A stretch of 64,000 nt of DNA. Source: Synergistaceae bacterium (lineage in GTDB: Bacteria > Synergistota > Synergistia > Synergistales > Aminobacteriaceae). The DNA is taken from the NCBI GenBank assembly GCA_009783355.1, contig WRHH01000007.1, forward strand, positions 1-64,000, read 5' to 3'. Positions 18,460 through 27,866 of the stretch are shown here, one piece after another (position 1 is the stretch's first letter; every line of letters begins with the position of its first letter). The notes under the pieces are model-generated. The model was not told where the DNA came from, ran no database searches, and was given only the letters and a program-made list of their open reading frames with translations. The translations under genes were made by a program, and so were the position numbers.

Positions 18460-20019
18460 ATGGACAAGTTCAGACAATTTATTACAAAATTATTGATGCT
18501 ATGGGCTACTCTTAAAGGATGGCAAAAAATATCCGTACTTCTTGTTTCTTGTGGAGTATTTGGTATGTTAATTCTCATTGTTATTTTGGGTAGCGCTCAA
18601 TCTTATGCGCCTCTCTTTTCCGGCTTGGATATGGAAGACCAGGTATCAGTAGTAAATTACCTTAAAGAGAATAAGATTCCGTACAGGTTTGAATCGGATA
18701 GAAATGTCATATCGGTGCCAAAAAATCAGGTTGACGATGTTAAATTTGGGCTTATGCAAGCTGATTTACCAAGAGGCGGAGACGGATATAAAAATATTGA
18801 TAGTTCTTCAGGTTGGGGACAGAGCAGTTTTCAGCAGGAAATAGCCTATAAACGGGCGCTTGAAGGCGAGTTGGCCCGAATGATAAAGCGGTTTGATACT
18901 GTAGAAGACGCTGTTGTTAGGATAGTCCTTCCCAAACAGGAATTGTTCCTTCAACAGAAAGAGCCTTCCAGCGCTTCAGTTTTAGTGAAACTTCGACCAG
19001 GTTATAAATTGAATTATGAACAAGTGAAAGCCGTGATGCTCCTGTTATCCAGAAGCGTTCCGAAACTACATACTGAAAATATTAGTTTTGTCGATACTAT
19101 GGGAACTGTCTACCATGAGATGATGGATTCCGACTTTTTTAACAGCCCGGATGGGCGAAAAATCTCTTCAATGCAATATGAACTTGAGAAACTGCAGGCG
19201 AGAGAGCTTGAATCAATAGTGAGAACCAGGCTTGAGCGTGTTTACGGGATAGGTAAAGTCGTTGTGGGAATAAATGTTGTACTTGATTTTGATAAGAGAA
19301 AAGAAACGTTAACAGAGTATATTCCTCATGGTGCAACAAACAAACCGCTTCCTGTGAGCCAGCAAACTATGGAAGAAAGTTATACCGGAGAAGGAGCAAA
19401 TTCCGGAGGAGCGCCGGGGACTACTAGTAATATTCCAGGATATGCGCAATCTACAGGTACTGTAAACAGCGAATATAATAAAACAGAAACCACAACCAAT
19501 TATCAATCGTCAAAACTTGAAACAGAAAAAACTATTACCCCTGGAGGTATTAAGCGTTTATCTGCCAACGTTTATATTGACGGTGAATTGGATGCACAAA
19601 AAATAAATGATGTTAAAGAATCTGTTTCTACAATTATTGGACTGGATGAGTCGCGCGGCGATAGTATAGTTGTTAAGTCAATGCCGTTTTCGACTGCGCT
19701 TGCAGATTCTTTAAGCGAAGCGATGAAACGTGAGGAGCTTAAGGAGCTGGTTATCAGAAGTGTAATTGGCTTCATTTTATTCCTGTTAGGCTCGGTTCTA
19801 ATTATACTTTGGTGGAAAAAGAGAAAAGCAATGCTTGCTATGAGCAAAACATCTCAGGAGGCAAGACATATTCCCACTATTCAGGAAATGCTTACTTCAC
19901 CTGACATGATTGCTGCACAGGGCGAAATATCTGTGCTTGAAGAACAGATTAAAGCTTATGCCCGCAGCAATCCCAAAGAAGTTGCTAACTTAGTGAATGA
20001 ATGGCTATCTGAGGATTAG
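18460..20019 (+). CDS. fliF: Flagellar MS-ring protein FliF
   Basis: Forms the inner-membrane ring on which the motor and export gate assemble. First membrane helix about residues 20-45; periplasmic ring-building motifs include SYAPLFSGL and YKRALEGELARMI; second membrane helix about 434-452 (FILFLLGSVLIILWW); then a cytoplasmic FliG-binding tail. 519 aa, normal. A Gly/Ser/Thr-rich stretch (about 305-340) replaces the usual variable loop. It begins 8 bp after fliE. Confidence 0.97.
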   Translation: MDKFRQFITKLLMLWATLKGWQKISVLLVSCGVFGMLILIVILGSAQSYAPLFSGLDMEDQVSVVNYLKENKIPYRFESDRNVISVPKNQVDDVKFGLMQADLPRGGDGYKNIDSSSGWGQSSFQQEIAYKRALEGELARMIKRFDTVEDAVVRIVLPKQELFLQQKEPSSASVLVKLRPGYKLNYEQVKAVMLLLSRSVPKLHTENISFVDTMGTVYHEMMDSDFFNSPDGRKISSMQYELEKLQARELESIVRTRLERVYGIGKVVVGINVVLDFDKRKETLTEYIPHGATNKPLPVSQQTMEESYTGEGANSGGAPGTTSNIPGYAQSTGTVNSEYNKTETTTNYQSSKLETEKTITPGGIKRLSANVYIDGELDAQKINDVKESVSTIIGLDESRGDSIVVKSMPFSTALADSLSEAMKREELKELVIRSVIGFILFLLGSVLIILWWKKRKAMLAMSKTSQEARHIPTIQEMLTSPDMIAAQGEISVLEEQIKAYARSNPKEVANLVNEWLSED

Positions 20020-20032
20020 TAGGTGACGCGTT

Positions 20033-21046
20033 ATGGCAAATAAAAAATTAAACCTTCTTGGCAGGGAAAAAGTTGCAATTTTCATGGTGGTATTAGGAAA
20101 CGAAATTGCTTCCGAAATTTATAAATTAATGGATGACACTTCAATAGAGATAGTCACGCTTGAAATTGCAAATCTTAGAAAAGTCCCGCCGGATATTAAA
20201 TTAGAGGTAATGAAAGAGGCTCAGGAAGTTTTGATGGCACGAGAATTTATGGCACGCGGAGGAGTCGAATATGCAAGAGATATTCTTGAAAGGGCGTTAG
20301 GACCGGAACGCGCTCAAAACTTACTGAGCAGAGTAACCGCCAGCCTTCAGGTACGCCCGTTTGATTTCATGCGCCATACGGACCCGCAACAGGTGCTGGG
20401 ATTCATTCAAGGCGAGCATCCGCAAACAATCGCTTTAATTATGTCGTATTTGGAGCCCGCTCAAGCCGCGCTTATCATAAGCGGACTGCCTGCTGTAATG
20501 CAGGCTGAAGTTGCGAAAAGGGTGGCAAGAATGGATCGTATAACGCCTGAGATACTAAGAGAGGTTGAAAGAGTGCTCGAACGCAAACTCAGTACAGTTA
20601 TGGGGCAGGATTTCACTCTTGCCGGAGGCATTGACGCCGTAGTCGCGATAATTAACAGCGCGGATAGAGCGACTGAACGTAATATCATGGAATACTTGGA
20701 AGAAAATGATCCTGAACTGGCTGAAGAAATCAAAAAGAGACTCTTTGTATTTGAAGATATCATACGACTTGATGACCGTTCGCTTCAAAGAGTCCTCAGG
20801 GAAGTGGAACTTAAGGAGCTTGGCCTTGCTCTCAAGGGCGCTACGGAAGATCTTCGCAGTAAGTTCTTTAAGAATATGTCAAAACGCGCGGCGGAAATGC
20901 TTAAAGAAGATATGGACTTTATGGGGCCTGTCCGGGTCAAGGATGTTGAGGAGTCACAACAGAAGATTGTCAATGCTGTACGCTCGCTTGAGGAGGCCGG
21001 TGAAATTGTAATCGCTACCGGTGGAGAGGACGAGTTGGTTGTATAA
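20033..21046 (+). CDS. fliG: Flagellar motor switch protein FliG
   Basis: Rotor protein that transmits torque and switching. Contains EHPQTIALIMSYLEPAQAA (middle domain), the VFEDIIRLDDRSLQRVLREV segment and the C-terminal torque helix with charged residues (LRSKFFKNMSKRAAEMLKED). 337 aa, full length. It follows fliF by 13 bp and overlaps the start of fliH. Confidence 0.97.
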   Translation: MANKKLNLLGREKVAIFMVVLGNEIASEIYKLMDDTSIEIVTLEIANLRKVPPDIKLEVMKEAQEVLMAREFMARGGVEYARDILERALGPERAQNLLSRVTASLQVRPFDFMRHTDPQQVLGFIQGEHPQTIALIMSYLEPAQAALIISGLPAVMQAEVAKRVARMDRITPEILREVERVLERKLSTVMGQDFTLAGGIDAVVAIINSADRATERNIMEYLEENDPELAEEIKKRLFVFEDIIRLDDRSLQRVLREVELKELGLALKGATEDLRSKFFKNMSKRAAEMLKEDMDFMGPVRVKDVEESQQKIVNAVRSLEEAGEIVIATGGEDELVV

Positions 21047-22052
21047 TAACATTCGCCGTAACGTCATACGCGCGGTTAAAGTGCTTCCTGAGGCTGTACG
21101 CGTAGGGGTGGCGGATATTGGCCTTTTGGATAATGAAAGTATTTATGAAAAAGAAATTCATGATAATGACCTTGATCTGGCTCAAGATAGAATAGGTTCT
21201 CTACAGTCCCAGATAAAGCTTCTTACTAACAAGCTGGAAGAGTCGGAGAGCAATTGCAATGAGCTTGCGTCGCGATGTAAAAGCATGGAACAAGAATACG
21301 CTAATCGTGAAGCTCTACTTCAGGCTGAATTGCAGCGAAAACTTGAAGCTGAACGCGCGGTAGTCATAAATAAGGCTAAAACTGAAGCTTCTTCTATCCT
21401 TGAGGAAGCTCAAAAAATTCGTTCTGAGGGCTTTGAAAAGGGTTATTCGGAAGGGATTACAAAAGGGCAAAAAGACGGATTTGAAAAAGCGAAGGTTGAT
21501 GTTGAAGCAGAATACAGCTCTCGTTTTTCAGATCTTATTTATATTTTCGAAAAAATTCATTCAGAAATTGAAAATAATTTAAAGGACCTTGTTCAATTGA
21601 ATGAAGCAAGGTTGTTGCGCTTATGGAAAGAAACTCTGAGCTCAATGTTGAATCGTGAAGTTATCTTGAACCCGGAAACCGCCCGCATTGTTCTGGAAGG
21701 AATCCTGGAGCGTACGAGCGACAAAAATCGTGTATTAATATACCTTTCTCCTCTTGATATAGGGAATATTCAATTTCAAACGGATAAAATGACTGAGTCT
21801 TTGCGAGGTATAAAACATCTTGAATTTTTACCGGATGCTCGCGTTGAACGCGGCAGTTGCATTGTTGAGACTAATCTTGGAATATACGATGCGAGATGGC
21901 GTATGCAGATGGAACAAATTGAAATACAAATAGCGGATTTGTATCGTGAAGTCACAAAAGAATCTACAGTTGAACCAACTAAAGATATAAATAAACCTAA
22001 AACAAAAAGAAGAAAGAAAAAAGAAACAGTTGCAGAGGCGGTTGAAGAATGA
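21036..22052 (+). CDS. fliH: Flagellar export ATPase regulator FliH
   Basis: Peripheral stalk of the type III export ATPase, binding FliI. A long coiled coil (about residues 40-120, rich in Glu, Lys and Gln) is followed by EGFEKGYSEGITKGQKDGFE, the glycine-spaced FliH/YscL motif, and a C-terminal ATPase-binding domain. It ends in a lysine-rich tail. TTG 21036 is chosen because GGAGAGG lies 7 bp upstream; a GTG at 21021 is possible. It overlaps fliG by 11 bp and fliI by 4 bp. Confidence 0.88.
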   Translation, partial: WLYNNIRRNVIRAVKVLPEAVRVGVADIGLLDNESIYEKEIHDNDLDLAQDRIGSLQSQIKLLTNKLEESESNCNELASRCKSMEQEYANREALLQAELQRKLEAERAVVINKAKTEASSILEEAQKIRSEGFEKGYSEGITKGQKDGFEKAKVDVEAEYSSRFSDLIYIFEKIHSEIENNLKDLVQLNEARLLRLWKETLSSMLNREVILNPETARIVLEGILERTSDKNRVLIYLSPLDIGNIQFQTDKMTESLRGIKHLEFLPDARVERGSCIVETNLGIYDARWRMQMEQIEIQIADLYREVTKESTVEPTKDINKPKTKRRKKKETVAEAVEE

Positions 22053-23371
22053 GCGCTCCGTTGCTTGAAGTTTTGGAGTCCCGTTTGGAAAATCTACAGC
22101 TTGTTAAGGTCAATGGGAGGATAGTTCAGGTAGTTGGCTTGATTGCAGAATCTCAGGGACCGGATGTCAGGGTAGGGGATCTTTGCAGAATACGTTTTCG
22201 TGATGAAAATTTACTTGGGCTTGACGCTGAAGTAGTTGGATTTAAAGAAAATCGTGTGCTTCTAATGCCTCTTGGCAGCCTTAGGGAAGTTGGGCCCGGC
22301 TGTGAAGTAGTTGCCACAGACAAACCTATAGGCATAGGAGTTGGGCAATCTTTGCTTGGCAGAGTTCTTGACGGGATGGGAGAACCTCTTGACGGGAAGG
22401 GGCCGATTGTAACTACGGATTTTTACCCTCTGCACGCCGACCCTCCGCATCCTCTTAAAAGGCAAATGATAGAGTCTCCGCTTTCAGTCGGAGTAAGAGT
22501 AATAGATGGTCTTTTTACACTCGGCTCGGGACAGAGAATTGGGATATTCTCAGGGTCTGGCATTGGGAAAAGCACTTTGCTTGGAATGATGGCGCGTTAT
22601 ACAACGGCGGACGTTAATGTTATAGGTTTAGTCGGAGAACGCGGAAGGGAAGTCCGGGAATTTTTACAAAGAGATCTGGGAGAAGAAGGAATTAAACGCT
22701 CCGTTATTGTTATAGCTACATCCGATCAACCTGCCCTTATAAGGCTTAACGCAGCGCTTACAGCCACTACCATAGCTGAATATTTTAGGGATTGCGGTTG
22801 TAACGTCCTTCTCATGATGGATTCTGTAACAAGAGTAGCGCGCGCTCAAAGAGAAATTGGCTTAGCTATAGGAGAACCTCCGACGACAAGAGGATATACG
22901 CCTTCGGTCTTTGAATTTTTGCCGGCGCTGCTTGAGAGAGCGGGAGCAGGTGAGTATGGAAGCATAACAGGAATTTATACGGTGCTAGTTGAAGGGGACG
23001 ATATGAACGAACCTGTCGCGGATACTGTACGGGGAGTCCTTGATGGACATATCGTATTGTCGCGGAAAATTGCATCAAAGAATTTTTATCCTGCTGTCAG
23101 CTCGCTCGAAAGCGTAAGCAGAGTTATGCCAAATATTGTTTCAAGCGAACATAATACGGCAGCCGGGCGTGTTCGCGAGGTGCTGGCTACATACGCGGAT
23201 GCGGAGGATCTAATAAATATCGGAGCGTATAAAGCAGGTTCAAATCCAAAAATTGACTGGGCTGTAAAAAACTTGGAGCCTGTCAGAAATTTTCTGATGC
23301 AGGAGGTTCACGAAAGATCAAGCTTTGAGGAAACAGAAAAGAGATTATTGCAATTAGCGCCAAACATATAA
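22049..23371 (+). CDS. fliI: Flagellum-specific export ATPase FliI
   Basis: F1-beta-like hexameric ATPase energising export of rod, hook and filament subunits. Walker A SGSGIGKSTLLGMMARY (about residues 169-185), Walker B VLLMMDSVTRVARAQRE (about 252-268) and GEPPTTRGYTPSVFEFLPAL are diagnostic. 440 aa, standard. It overlaps fliH by ATGA. Confidence 0.97.
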   Translation: MSAPLLEVLESRLENLQLVKVNGRIVQVVGLIAESQGPDVRVGDLCRIRFRDENLLGLDAEVVGFKENRVLLMPLGSLREVGPGCEVVATDKPIGIGVGQSLLGRVLDGMGEPLDGKGPIVTTDFYPLHADPPHPLKRQMIESPLSVGVRVIDGLFTLGSGQRIGIFSGSGIGKSTLLGMMARYTTADVNVIGLVGERGREVREFLQRDLGEEGIKRSVIVIATSDQPALIRLNAALTATTIAEYFRDCGCNVLLMMDSVTRVARAQREIGLAIGEPPTTRGYTPSVFEFLPALLERAGAGEYGSITGIYTVLVEGDDMNEPVADTVRGVLDGHIVLSRKIASKNFYPAVSSLESVSRVMPNIVSSEHNTAAGRVREVLATYADAEDLINIGAYKAGSNPKIDWAVKNLEPVRNFLMQEVHERSSFEETEKRLLQLAPNI

Positions 23372-23404
23372 TTCTTAAAACAAAAGGAGGTGCTGTATCG
23401 CTAT

Positions 23405-23854
23405 ATGATTCCGAGGATTGATCGTTTTAGCCGCATTCTAAAAACTCGAGAAAAGCTTCGTGAAGAAGAACAAATTCGCCTTCGTGATCAAAAAAATGAA
23501 GAAGAGGGGCTACTAAGTAAACTCTCTTTTTTAAATACAGAAAAGAAAACGGCTTTTAACAGGTTTTCTACAGTGAGCGAAGGATCGGTTTTGTCCACTC
23601 AGGAGATTTGGTTTCATCGTCAGGTAGTGGACGTAATAGATAAGCGTATAAACAAAGAATCAGATTCTTTGAATTCAGTTCGTAAAATGATAGCGGATAC
23701 GGAAACCAGATTGCTGGAAAAACACAAAGATGTGAAGATAATGGATAAACATATTGACAATATGGTTAAAACATGGAATACGGAAATATTATTGCTTGAG
23801 CAACAAGAAATTGACGATATGGCGGGCATTCGTTTTACCCTTAAGGAGGATTGA
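23405..23854 (+). CDS. fliJ: Flagellar export chaperone FliJ
   Basis: Short all-helical coiled-coil protein, about 149 aa, acting as the gamma-like rotor stalk of the export ATPase. Sequence identity is low, as usual; the call rests on heavy Glu/Lys/Leu coiled coil, size, and position after fliI. ATG 23405 is the first standard start, although the strong AAAGGAGG (23382-23389) sits 15 bp away. An upstream GTG at 23390 overlaps that ribosome site. Confidence 0.8.
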   Translation: MIPRIDRFSRILKTREKLREEEQIRLRDQKNEEEGLLSKLSFLNTEKKTAFNRFSTVSEGSVLSTQEIWFHRQVVDVIDKRINKESDSLNSVRKMIADTETRLLEKHKDVKIMDKHIDNMVKTWNTEILLLEQQEIDDMAGIRFTLKED

Positions 23855-23856
23855 TG

Positions 23857-24483
23857 ATGAAGCCGAATATGATAAACATGAGTATGGTTCTTGGGCGTAT
23901 TGAAGAAATTGAGCGAAAAGGGCGCTCTTTTAATAATTTCAATACGAATATTGAGGTAACCCCGGCAAAAAAAAGTCGGTTCGTTGATCTGCTTGAGGAA
24001 GAAGAAAACAGAATTAAAGGAAGCGTAAGCTTTCCTTCTTTGGAAATTGATTCTTACGATCCAAGCAATGCAAAAATACCAGGCGCGAAAAGAAAAGTAA
24101 GCAAATCAGAATGGGAAAAATATATAACTCGCTACGCAAAAGAATATGGTGTGGATGAAGATTTAATCCGCGCAGTTATAAAAGTTGAGTCGGCGAATAA
24201 TCCGGGAGCTCTTTCAAGCAAAGGGGCAATGGGGTTGATGCAGCTCATGCCTAATACTGCAAAAATGCTTGGCGTAAAGGATGCCTGGGATCCTGAACAA
24301 AATATACGCGGCGGAGTAAAATACCTATCTCAATTGTCCGACAAATTTGATGGAGATATTGTGAAAATGCTTGCGGGGTATAATGCAGGCCCGAGCAAAG
24401 TAGACCAGTTCAGTGGAGTTCCTCCATATGCAGAAACTGAAAACTATGTTAAGAAAGTAATGGCTTTGCTATCGGATAAATAG
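23857..24483 (+). CDS. Lytic transglycosylase (SLT domain), flagellar operon
   Basis: Cuts peptidoglycan glycan strands, probably to let the rod or motor pass the wall. The catalytic domain (about residues 100-208) has IRAVIKVESANNPGALSSKG with the catalytic Glu, GAMGLMQLMPNTA, and LAGYNAGP. The N-terminal 90 residues are low-complexity and linker-like with no obvious signal peptide, so it may be exported through the flagellar apparatus. ATG 23857 fits the AAGGAGGA site at 23843-23850. Confidence 0.88.
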   Translation: MKPNMINMSMVLGRIEEIERKGRSFNNFNTNIEVTPAKKSRFVDLLEEEENRIKGSVSFPSLEIDSYDPSNAKIPGAKRKVSKSEWEKYITRYAKEYGVDEDLIRAVIKVESANNPGALSSKGAMGLMQLMPNTAKMLGVKDAWDPEQNIRGGVKYLSQLSDKFDGDIVKMLAGYNAGPSKVDQFSGVPPYAETENYVKKVMALLSDK

Positions 24484-24494
24484 GAGGAAGTACA

Positions 24495-25187
24495 ATGCCG
24501 GCTGAGAATGAAAGAAAGAGGAGAGGCTTAACTGAAGAAGAGGATGCTAAAAATGATTCATTGGCTTCTTCAGCTGTTCCAATTTCTAAGAAATCAAAGA
24601 GCCGGCATAGGTTCAGATCTTTTCTGCTTATTGCCTTGCTGATAACCGGTGTTGTGACAGGAATGCATACCAGCGGATTTATTGATGTTCGCCCGTATAT
24701 TTGGAATGTAGCGCAAAGAATTCCTTTGTTTGAAAACTACCTTAAGACACACTTCAATATTCCTGAAATTTATACTTTGACTGTAGCGGAACGACGCAAG
24801 CTGGAACTCCAACAATGGCAGGACAGGCTTGATATTAGAGAAAGGGAATTGCAGGCAAAGGCCGCTCAAACGGAATTTTTGTCAAGTGATTTAGTATTAA
24901 GGCAACAAAAAATTGATAAAAAAGAAGCTGATTTGTTAGAGAAAGAGAAAGGCGTGAATACAAAGGGAAAAGATGCTACTCCTGAAGAAGAAGCATTAAT
25001 GAAAGAGATAACGGATACATATCAAGAAATATCTCCGCGAAGAGCTGCGCAGATAATGGCTCAGCTTCCGGATCATCTGGCGGCGGAACTGATGAAAAAA
25101 CTATCGCAGGATGCTCGGGCTTCTATATTAGCAAAAATGGATCCCAAAAGAGCGGCTAGAATAACCGAAAGACTTGCTAATCCATAA
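24495..25187 (+). CDS. MotE-like flagellar protein with MgtE N-terminal-type domain
   Basis: A membrane helix at about residues 40-60 follows a charged cytoplasmic start, then comes a long coiled coil (about 95-165). The C-terminal helical repeat (ISPRRAAQIMAQLPDHLAAE; KMDPKRAARITERLA) is the MgtE_N/FliG-middle-like domain seen in MotE. MotE proteins help build the stator or basal body; this role is inferred from domain plan and position before fliK. Good AGGAGG before the ATG. Confidence 0.8.
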   Translation: MPAENERKRRGLTEEEDAKNDSLASSAVPISKKSKSRHRFRSFLLIALLITGVVTGMHTSGFIDVRPYIWNVAQRIPLFENYLKTHFNIPEIYTLTVAERRKLELQQWQDRLDIRERELQAKAAQTEFLSSDLVLRQQKIDKKEADLLEKEKGVNTKGKDATPEEEALMKEITDTYQEISPRRAAQIMAQLPDHLAAELMKKLSQDARASILAKMDPKRAARITERLANP

Positions 25188-25206
25188 GAACGAGTGAGTG
25201 ATATAA

Positions 25207-26964
25207 ATGATACAGTTAGCTAAAGATTTGTTCATTACAAGTCAAAATTTAACTCAAACGCCAAAGGAAGCAAAAAATCGAGATTTTGGTGAAAAATTTG
25301 CCAATGTTTTAGAAGCAGAAGATTCACGTGTTGTGACGAAATCTAATACTGTTGTTGATAATGAAAAATCTGTTTATAAAGAGAACCCAATGCCTTCAGA
25401 ACAAAAATTCAGCGGAAATCGCGATGATTTGAGAAATAGCTGCGTTGAAGAATTAACTTCTACTGTTGGAAATATTTTTGAAAAAGAAGATGAAAATGAA
25501 ATTGGAAAAGAAGATGAAACCGACGGCAAAAAAGATGACTATATTAATATTAGCCTTCAGATAAGCGTTCCTTTTGATTCCAAAGAAAACGTAAAAAATG
25601 ATATAGACCTTAATAGTAATTTACCAAATAGCCAAGAGTGTGAAATTAATGATGTTCGTAATTTTTCAGATATAAATAATTACGAAGAATATCCTGCTAT
25701 ATTAAATTCTAATGAATCGCCATTCAGAAAAGTACCTGATTTTTCTGCCTTCAATGAAAGAGAAGCAAGAGCGCTGAATTGCATTGATGGAAATTTACAT
25801 TTACCTGCTGATGCGGAAAATCCTGAAATCGGTGACAGAAGTATCAGCGTCAAAATGAGTGAAGTAAATTTACCAGGTGAGAATGATGAACACAATCTAA
25901 CTGGAGCGGATTTACATAAATCATTTGAGAATTTTGGCTTTGAAGAAAATAGCAGCGACAGTTTGAATACATATAAAAGTGATGTTATTAACGAACCATT
26001 GCATGGTGTTCTGAATAATGGCGCGGGTATTGATAAGTTGAGCGAGTCATACTACGCGGGTAATGCTGATTTTTACCCCAAAATTGCTGTAAATCCCGGA
26101 AAGCGAAGCATTAATTCAATTTCAGAATTGGGAGAAAGCGCTCAGGAATTGTCAACGGATGAGGTTGAACTAAGGACTGTTAATGAAACTATCAAGCCTG
26201 TGAACGCTAATAAAACAAAAAGTGATAATACTATCAATCAATCAAATGAAAAGAATAATGAACTTGTTTATAATCCCAATGAAGCGGACAATAAATATAA
26301 TTTAGTTAATCAAGAAAAGAGGAATATTGATAGAGAATTAAACATAACAAACAAAAGTGTTTTAGATTCCAGTAAAAACTTAGATTCAGGCAACAAATTG
26401 GATTCCAAAAATGATTCAGATAATGACACAGCCGTAAACCGCCATGAGTTTCAGAATTTTATGCAGAAAATTTCTGAACAGAATTATTCATTAAGCGACG
26501 ATCCTTCCAAAAATGTATTGAAATCTCAGCAAATGAACCTTATAAATAAAGGCCGTTTAGCTTTTACTGAAAGCGTTGAAAATATTGTCAGATTTGTCCG
26601 TACAGGAGTTATGTCAAAGGCAGTACTTATAATTGACCCTCCAGCCCTTGGCAGAGTAAATATTGAGCTCATTTCTACCGATAAAGGAGTTGAAGCTGTT
26701 CTGAGTGTTAGTAATGAGCAAATTAAAATGCTTGTTCAAGAGAATTCGGTTCAGTTGAAGCAAAGCTTGGAACAGGTTGGAGTTGTTCTATCTGAGTTTA
26801 CCGTGGATGTACAACATGATGAAAGCCGTTCACGTAACCAGTCCTTTAACAATCGCAGGGCAAAAAAAGGAGTACATTTCGGGGAATCGGCAGAAAGTGA
26901 AGTTGAAAGAATAGAGACTTTCAGGGTTGATTTGAGGAAGGGTTTGCTTCATTGGATAGCATAA
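25207..26964 (+). CDS. fliK: Flagellar hook-length control protein FliK
   Basis: Secreted ruler and specificity switch. The first 430 residues are disordered, Asn/Asp/Glu/Ser-rich and without recognisable domains. The conserved C-terminal Flg_hook domain (about 455-545) contains VLIIDPPALGRVNIELIS and VQENSVQLKQSLEQVGVVLS. 585 aa. It is more AT-rich than its neighbours, as expected for its disorder. Lies 19 bp after the MotE-like gene and 41 bp before flgD. Confidence 0.9.
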   Translation: MIQLAKDLFITSQNLTQTPKEAKNRDFGEKFANVLEAEDSRVVTKSNTVVDNEKSVYKENPMPSEQKFSGNRDDLRNSCVEELTSTVGNIFEKEDENEIGKEDETDGKKDDYINISLQISVPFDSKENVKNDIDLNSNLPNSQECEINDVRNFSDINNYEEYPAILNSNESPFRKVPDFSAFNEREARALNCIDGNLHLPADAENPEIGDRSISVKMSEVNLPGENDEHNLTGADLHKSFENFGFEENSSDSLNTYKSDVINEPLHGVLNNGAGIDKLSESYYAGNADFYPKIAVNPGKRSINSISELGESAQELSTDEVELRTVNETIKPVNANKTKSDNTINQSNEKNNELVYNPNEADNKYNLVNQEKRNIDRELNITNKSVLDSSKNLDSGNKLDSKNDSDNDTAVNRHEFQNFMQKISEQNYSLSDDPSKNVLKSQQMNLINKGRLAFTESVENIVRFVRTGVMSKAVLIIDPPALGRVNIELISTDKGVEAVLSVSNEQIKMLVQENSVQLKQSLEQVGVVLSEFTVDVQHDESRSRNQSFNNRRAKKGVHFGESAESEVERIETFRVDLRKGLLHWIA

Positions 26965-27005
26965 GGCAAAAAGCCTCATAATTATGAACGGGGGGAGAGT
27001 TTTCA

Positions 27006-27422
27006 ATGGCAGTGACCGGAGTAAACAATTCTTATTATGTACCGCAAGTACAGCGGGAAATCAAACAGGATTTAGATAAAGACGCTTTCTTAAGGTTGCT
27101 TGTAACTCAGCTTGCAAATCAGGATCCGACAAATCCAATGGAAGATAGAGAATTTATTGCCCAGATGGCGCAGTTTAGCTCCCTTGAACAAATGGTCAAC
27201 ATGACGAAACAGATAGAGAAAATGGCAGCTACAAATCAAACGCTTGCTGTAAGCTATATAGGCAGATTAGTTGCGTTTTATCAGGAAAATGCGGACTCCT
27301 CATTGCCTCCTAATGAAATAGCGGCATTAGTCAAAGCAGTTTGGTTTGATCCTCAGCAGGGAGTTATTCTTGAAACGGATAAGGGCGATATAAAATTGGA
27401 ACAGGTTACGGGAGTGGCATAA
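27006..27422 (+). CDS. flgD: Flagellar hook capping protein FlgD, short form
   Basis: Hook scaffold. It has the N-terminal FlgD signature DKDAFLRLLVTQLANQDPTN and REFIAQMAQFSSLEQMVNM (about residues 22-66). At 138 aa it has only the N-terminal domain and a short tail, lacking the C-terminal Ig-like/Tudor part of long FlgD; such short forms are common in Firmicutes and relatives. It is the last gene of the operon: flgE, motAB and fliLMN, which often follow, are replaced by repeats and a terminator. Confidence 0.92.
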   Translation: MAVTGVNNSYYVPQVQREIKQDLDKDAFLRLLVTQLANQDPTNPMEDREFIAQMAQFSSLEQMVNMTKQIEKMAATNQTLAVSYIGRLVAFYQENADSSLPPNEIAALVKAVWFDPQQGVILETDKGDIKLEQVTGVA

Positions 27423-27426
27423 AGAC

Positions 27427-27545
27427 GATGATCAATGTTCAATGATCAATGATCAATAAAAAACAAAGACAAAGACAAAGACAAAGACAAAGAGAAATGC
27501 GCAGCTTTGTCTTTTTTTTTGCTCGCTACTCGCTGCTCGCCACTG
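27427..27545 (+). repeat. Composite arrays: TCAATGA, ACAAAG and GCTCGCC-type units
   Basis: TCAATGA/TCAATGT heptads at about 27430-27458 are followed by ACAAAG hexamers (27465-27492) and ACTCGCT/GCTCGCC heptads (27521-27545). The module order parallels that after codY. The array provides one arm of the flgD terminator. Confidence 0.9.
27484..27520 (+). terminator. Intrinsic terminator after flgD, built from repeat DNA
   Basis: AAGACAAAG (27484-27492, the last repeat units) pairs perfectly with CTTTGTCTT (27505-27513), 12-base loop, and the T-run continues to 27520. It closes the flagellar operon. Confidence 0.85.
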
Positions 27546-27555
27546 TCTCTTGTAG

Positions 27556-27561
27556 TATAAT
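27556..27561 (+). promoter_or_regulatory. -10 element before the toxin-antitoxin pair
   Basis: A perfect TATAAT lies 24 bp before the antitoxin GTG, with AGGGGG as ribosome site between. The expected -35 position falls within the GCTCGCC array and shows no clear match, as is common where the antitoxin controls its own promoter. Confidence 0.5.
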
Positions 27562-27584
27562 GTCCACATAAGGGGGCGATTCGC

Positions 27585-27866
27585 GTGGCAAAAACCGCAA
27601 GTCTAAATGTTCGATTGGATCCCGATGTAAAAAAAACTGCTGAAATTGTTTATTCGCGTTATGGATTATCCCTTGCAGAGGCTGTGACTTTATTTATCCA
27701 CCAATCCTGCAACGTTTACGGGCTGCCGTTTGATTTGCGCCCAGATTGTCCGAACGCGGAAACATTGGCGGCAATGGCTGAAGCTGAACGAATAAGCCGA
27801 GACCCGTCTGTAAAGGGTTATCGTAACATGAATGCGCTTTTTGAGGACTTGGACGCTGATGAGTGA
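27585..27866 (+). CDS. dinJ: RelB/DinJ-family antitoxin
   Basis: 93 aa. The N-terminal ribbon-helix-helix DNA-binding segment (ASLNVRLDPDVKKTAEIVYS; YGLSLAEAVTLFI) is typical of DinJ, and an acidic C-terminal tail wraps the toxin. It would neutralise the downstream YafQ-type RNase and repress the operon. Start GTG 27585 with AGGGGG upstream. It overlaps the toxin gene by 8 bp. Confidence 0.9.
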   Translation: MAKTASLNVRLDPDVKKTAEIVYSRYGLSLAEAVTLFIHQSCNVYGLPFDLRPDCPNAETLAAMAEAERISRDPSVKGYRNMNALFEDLDADE

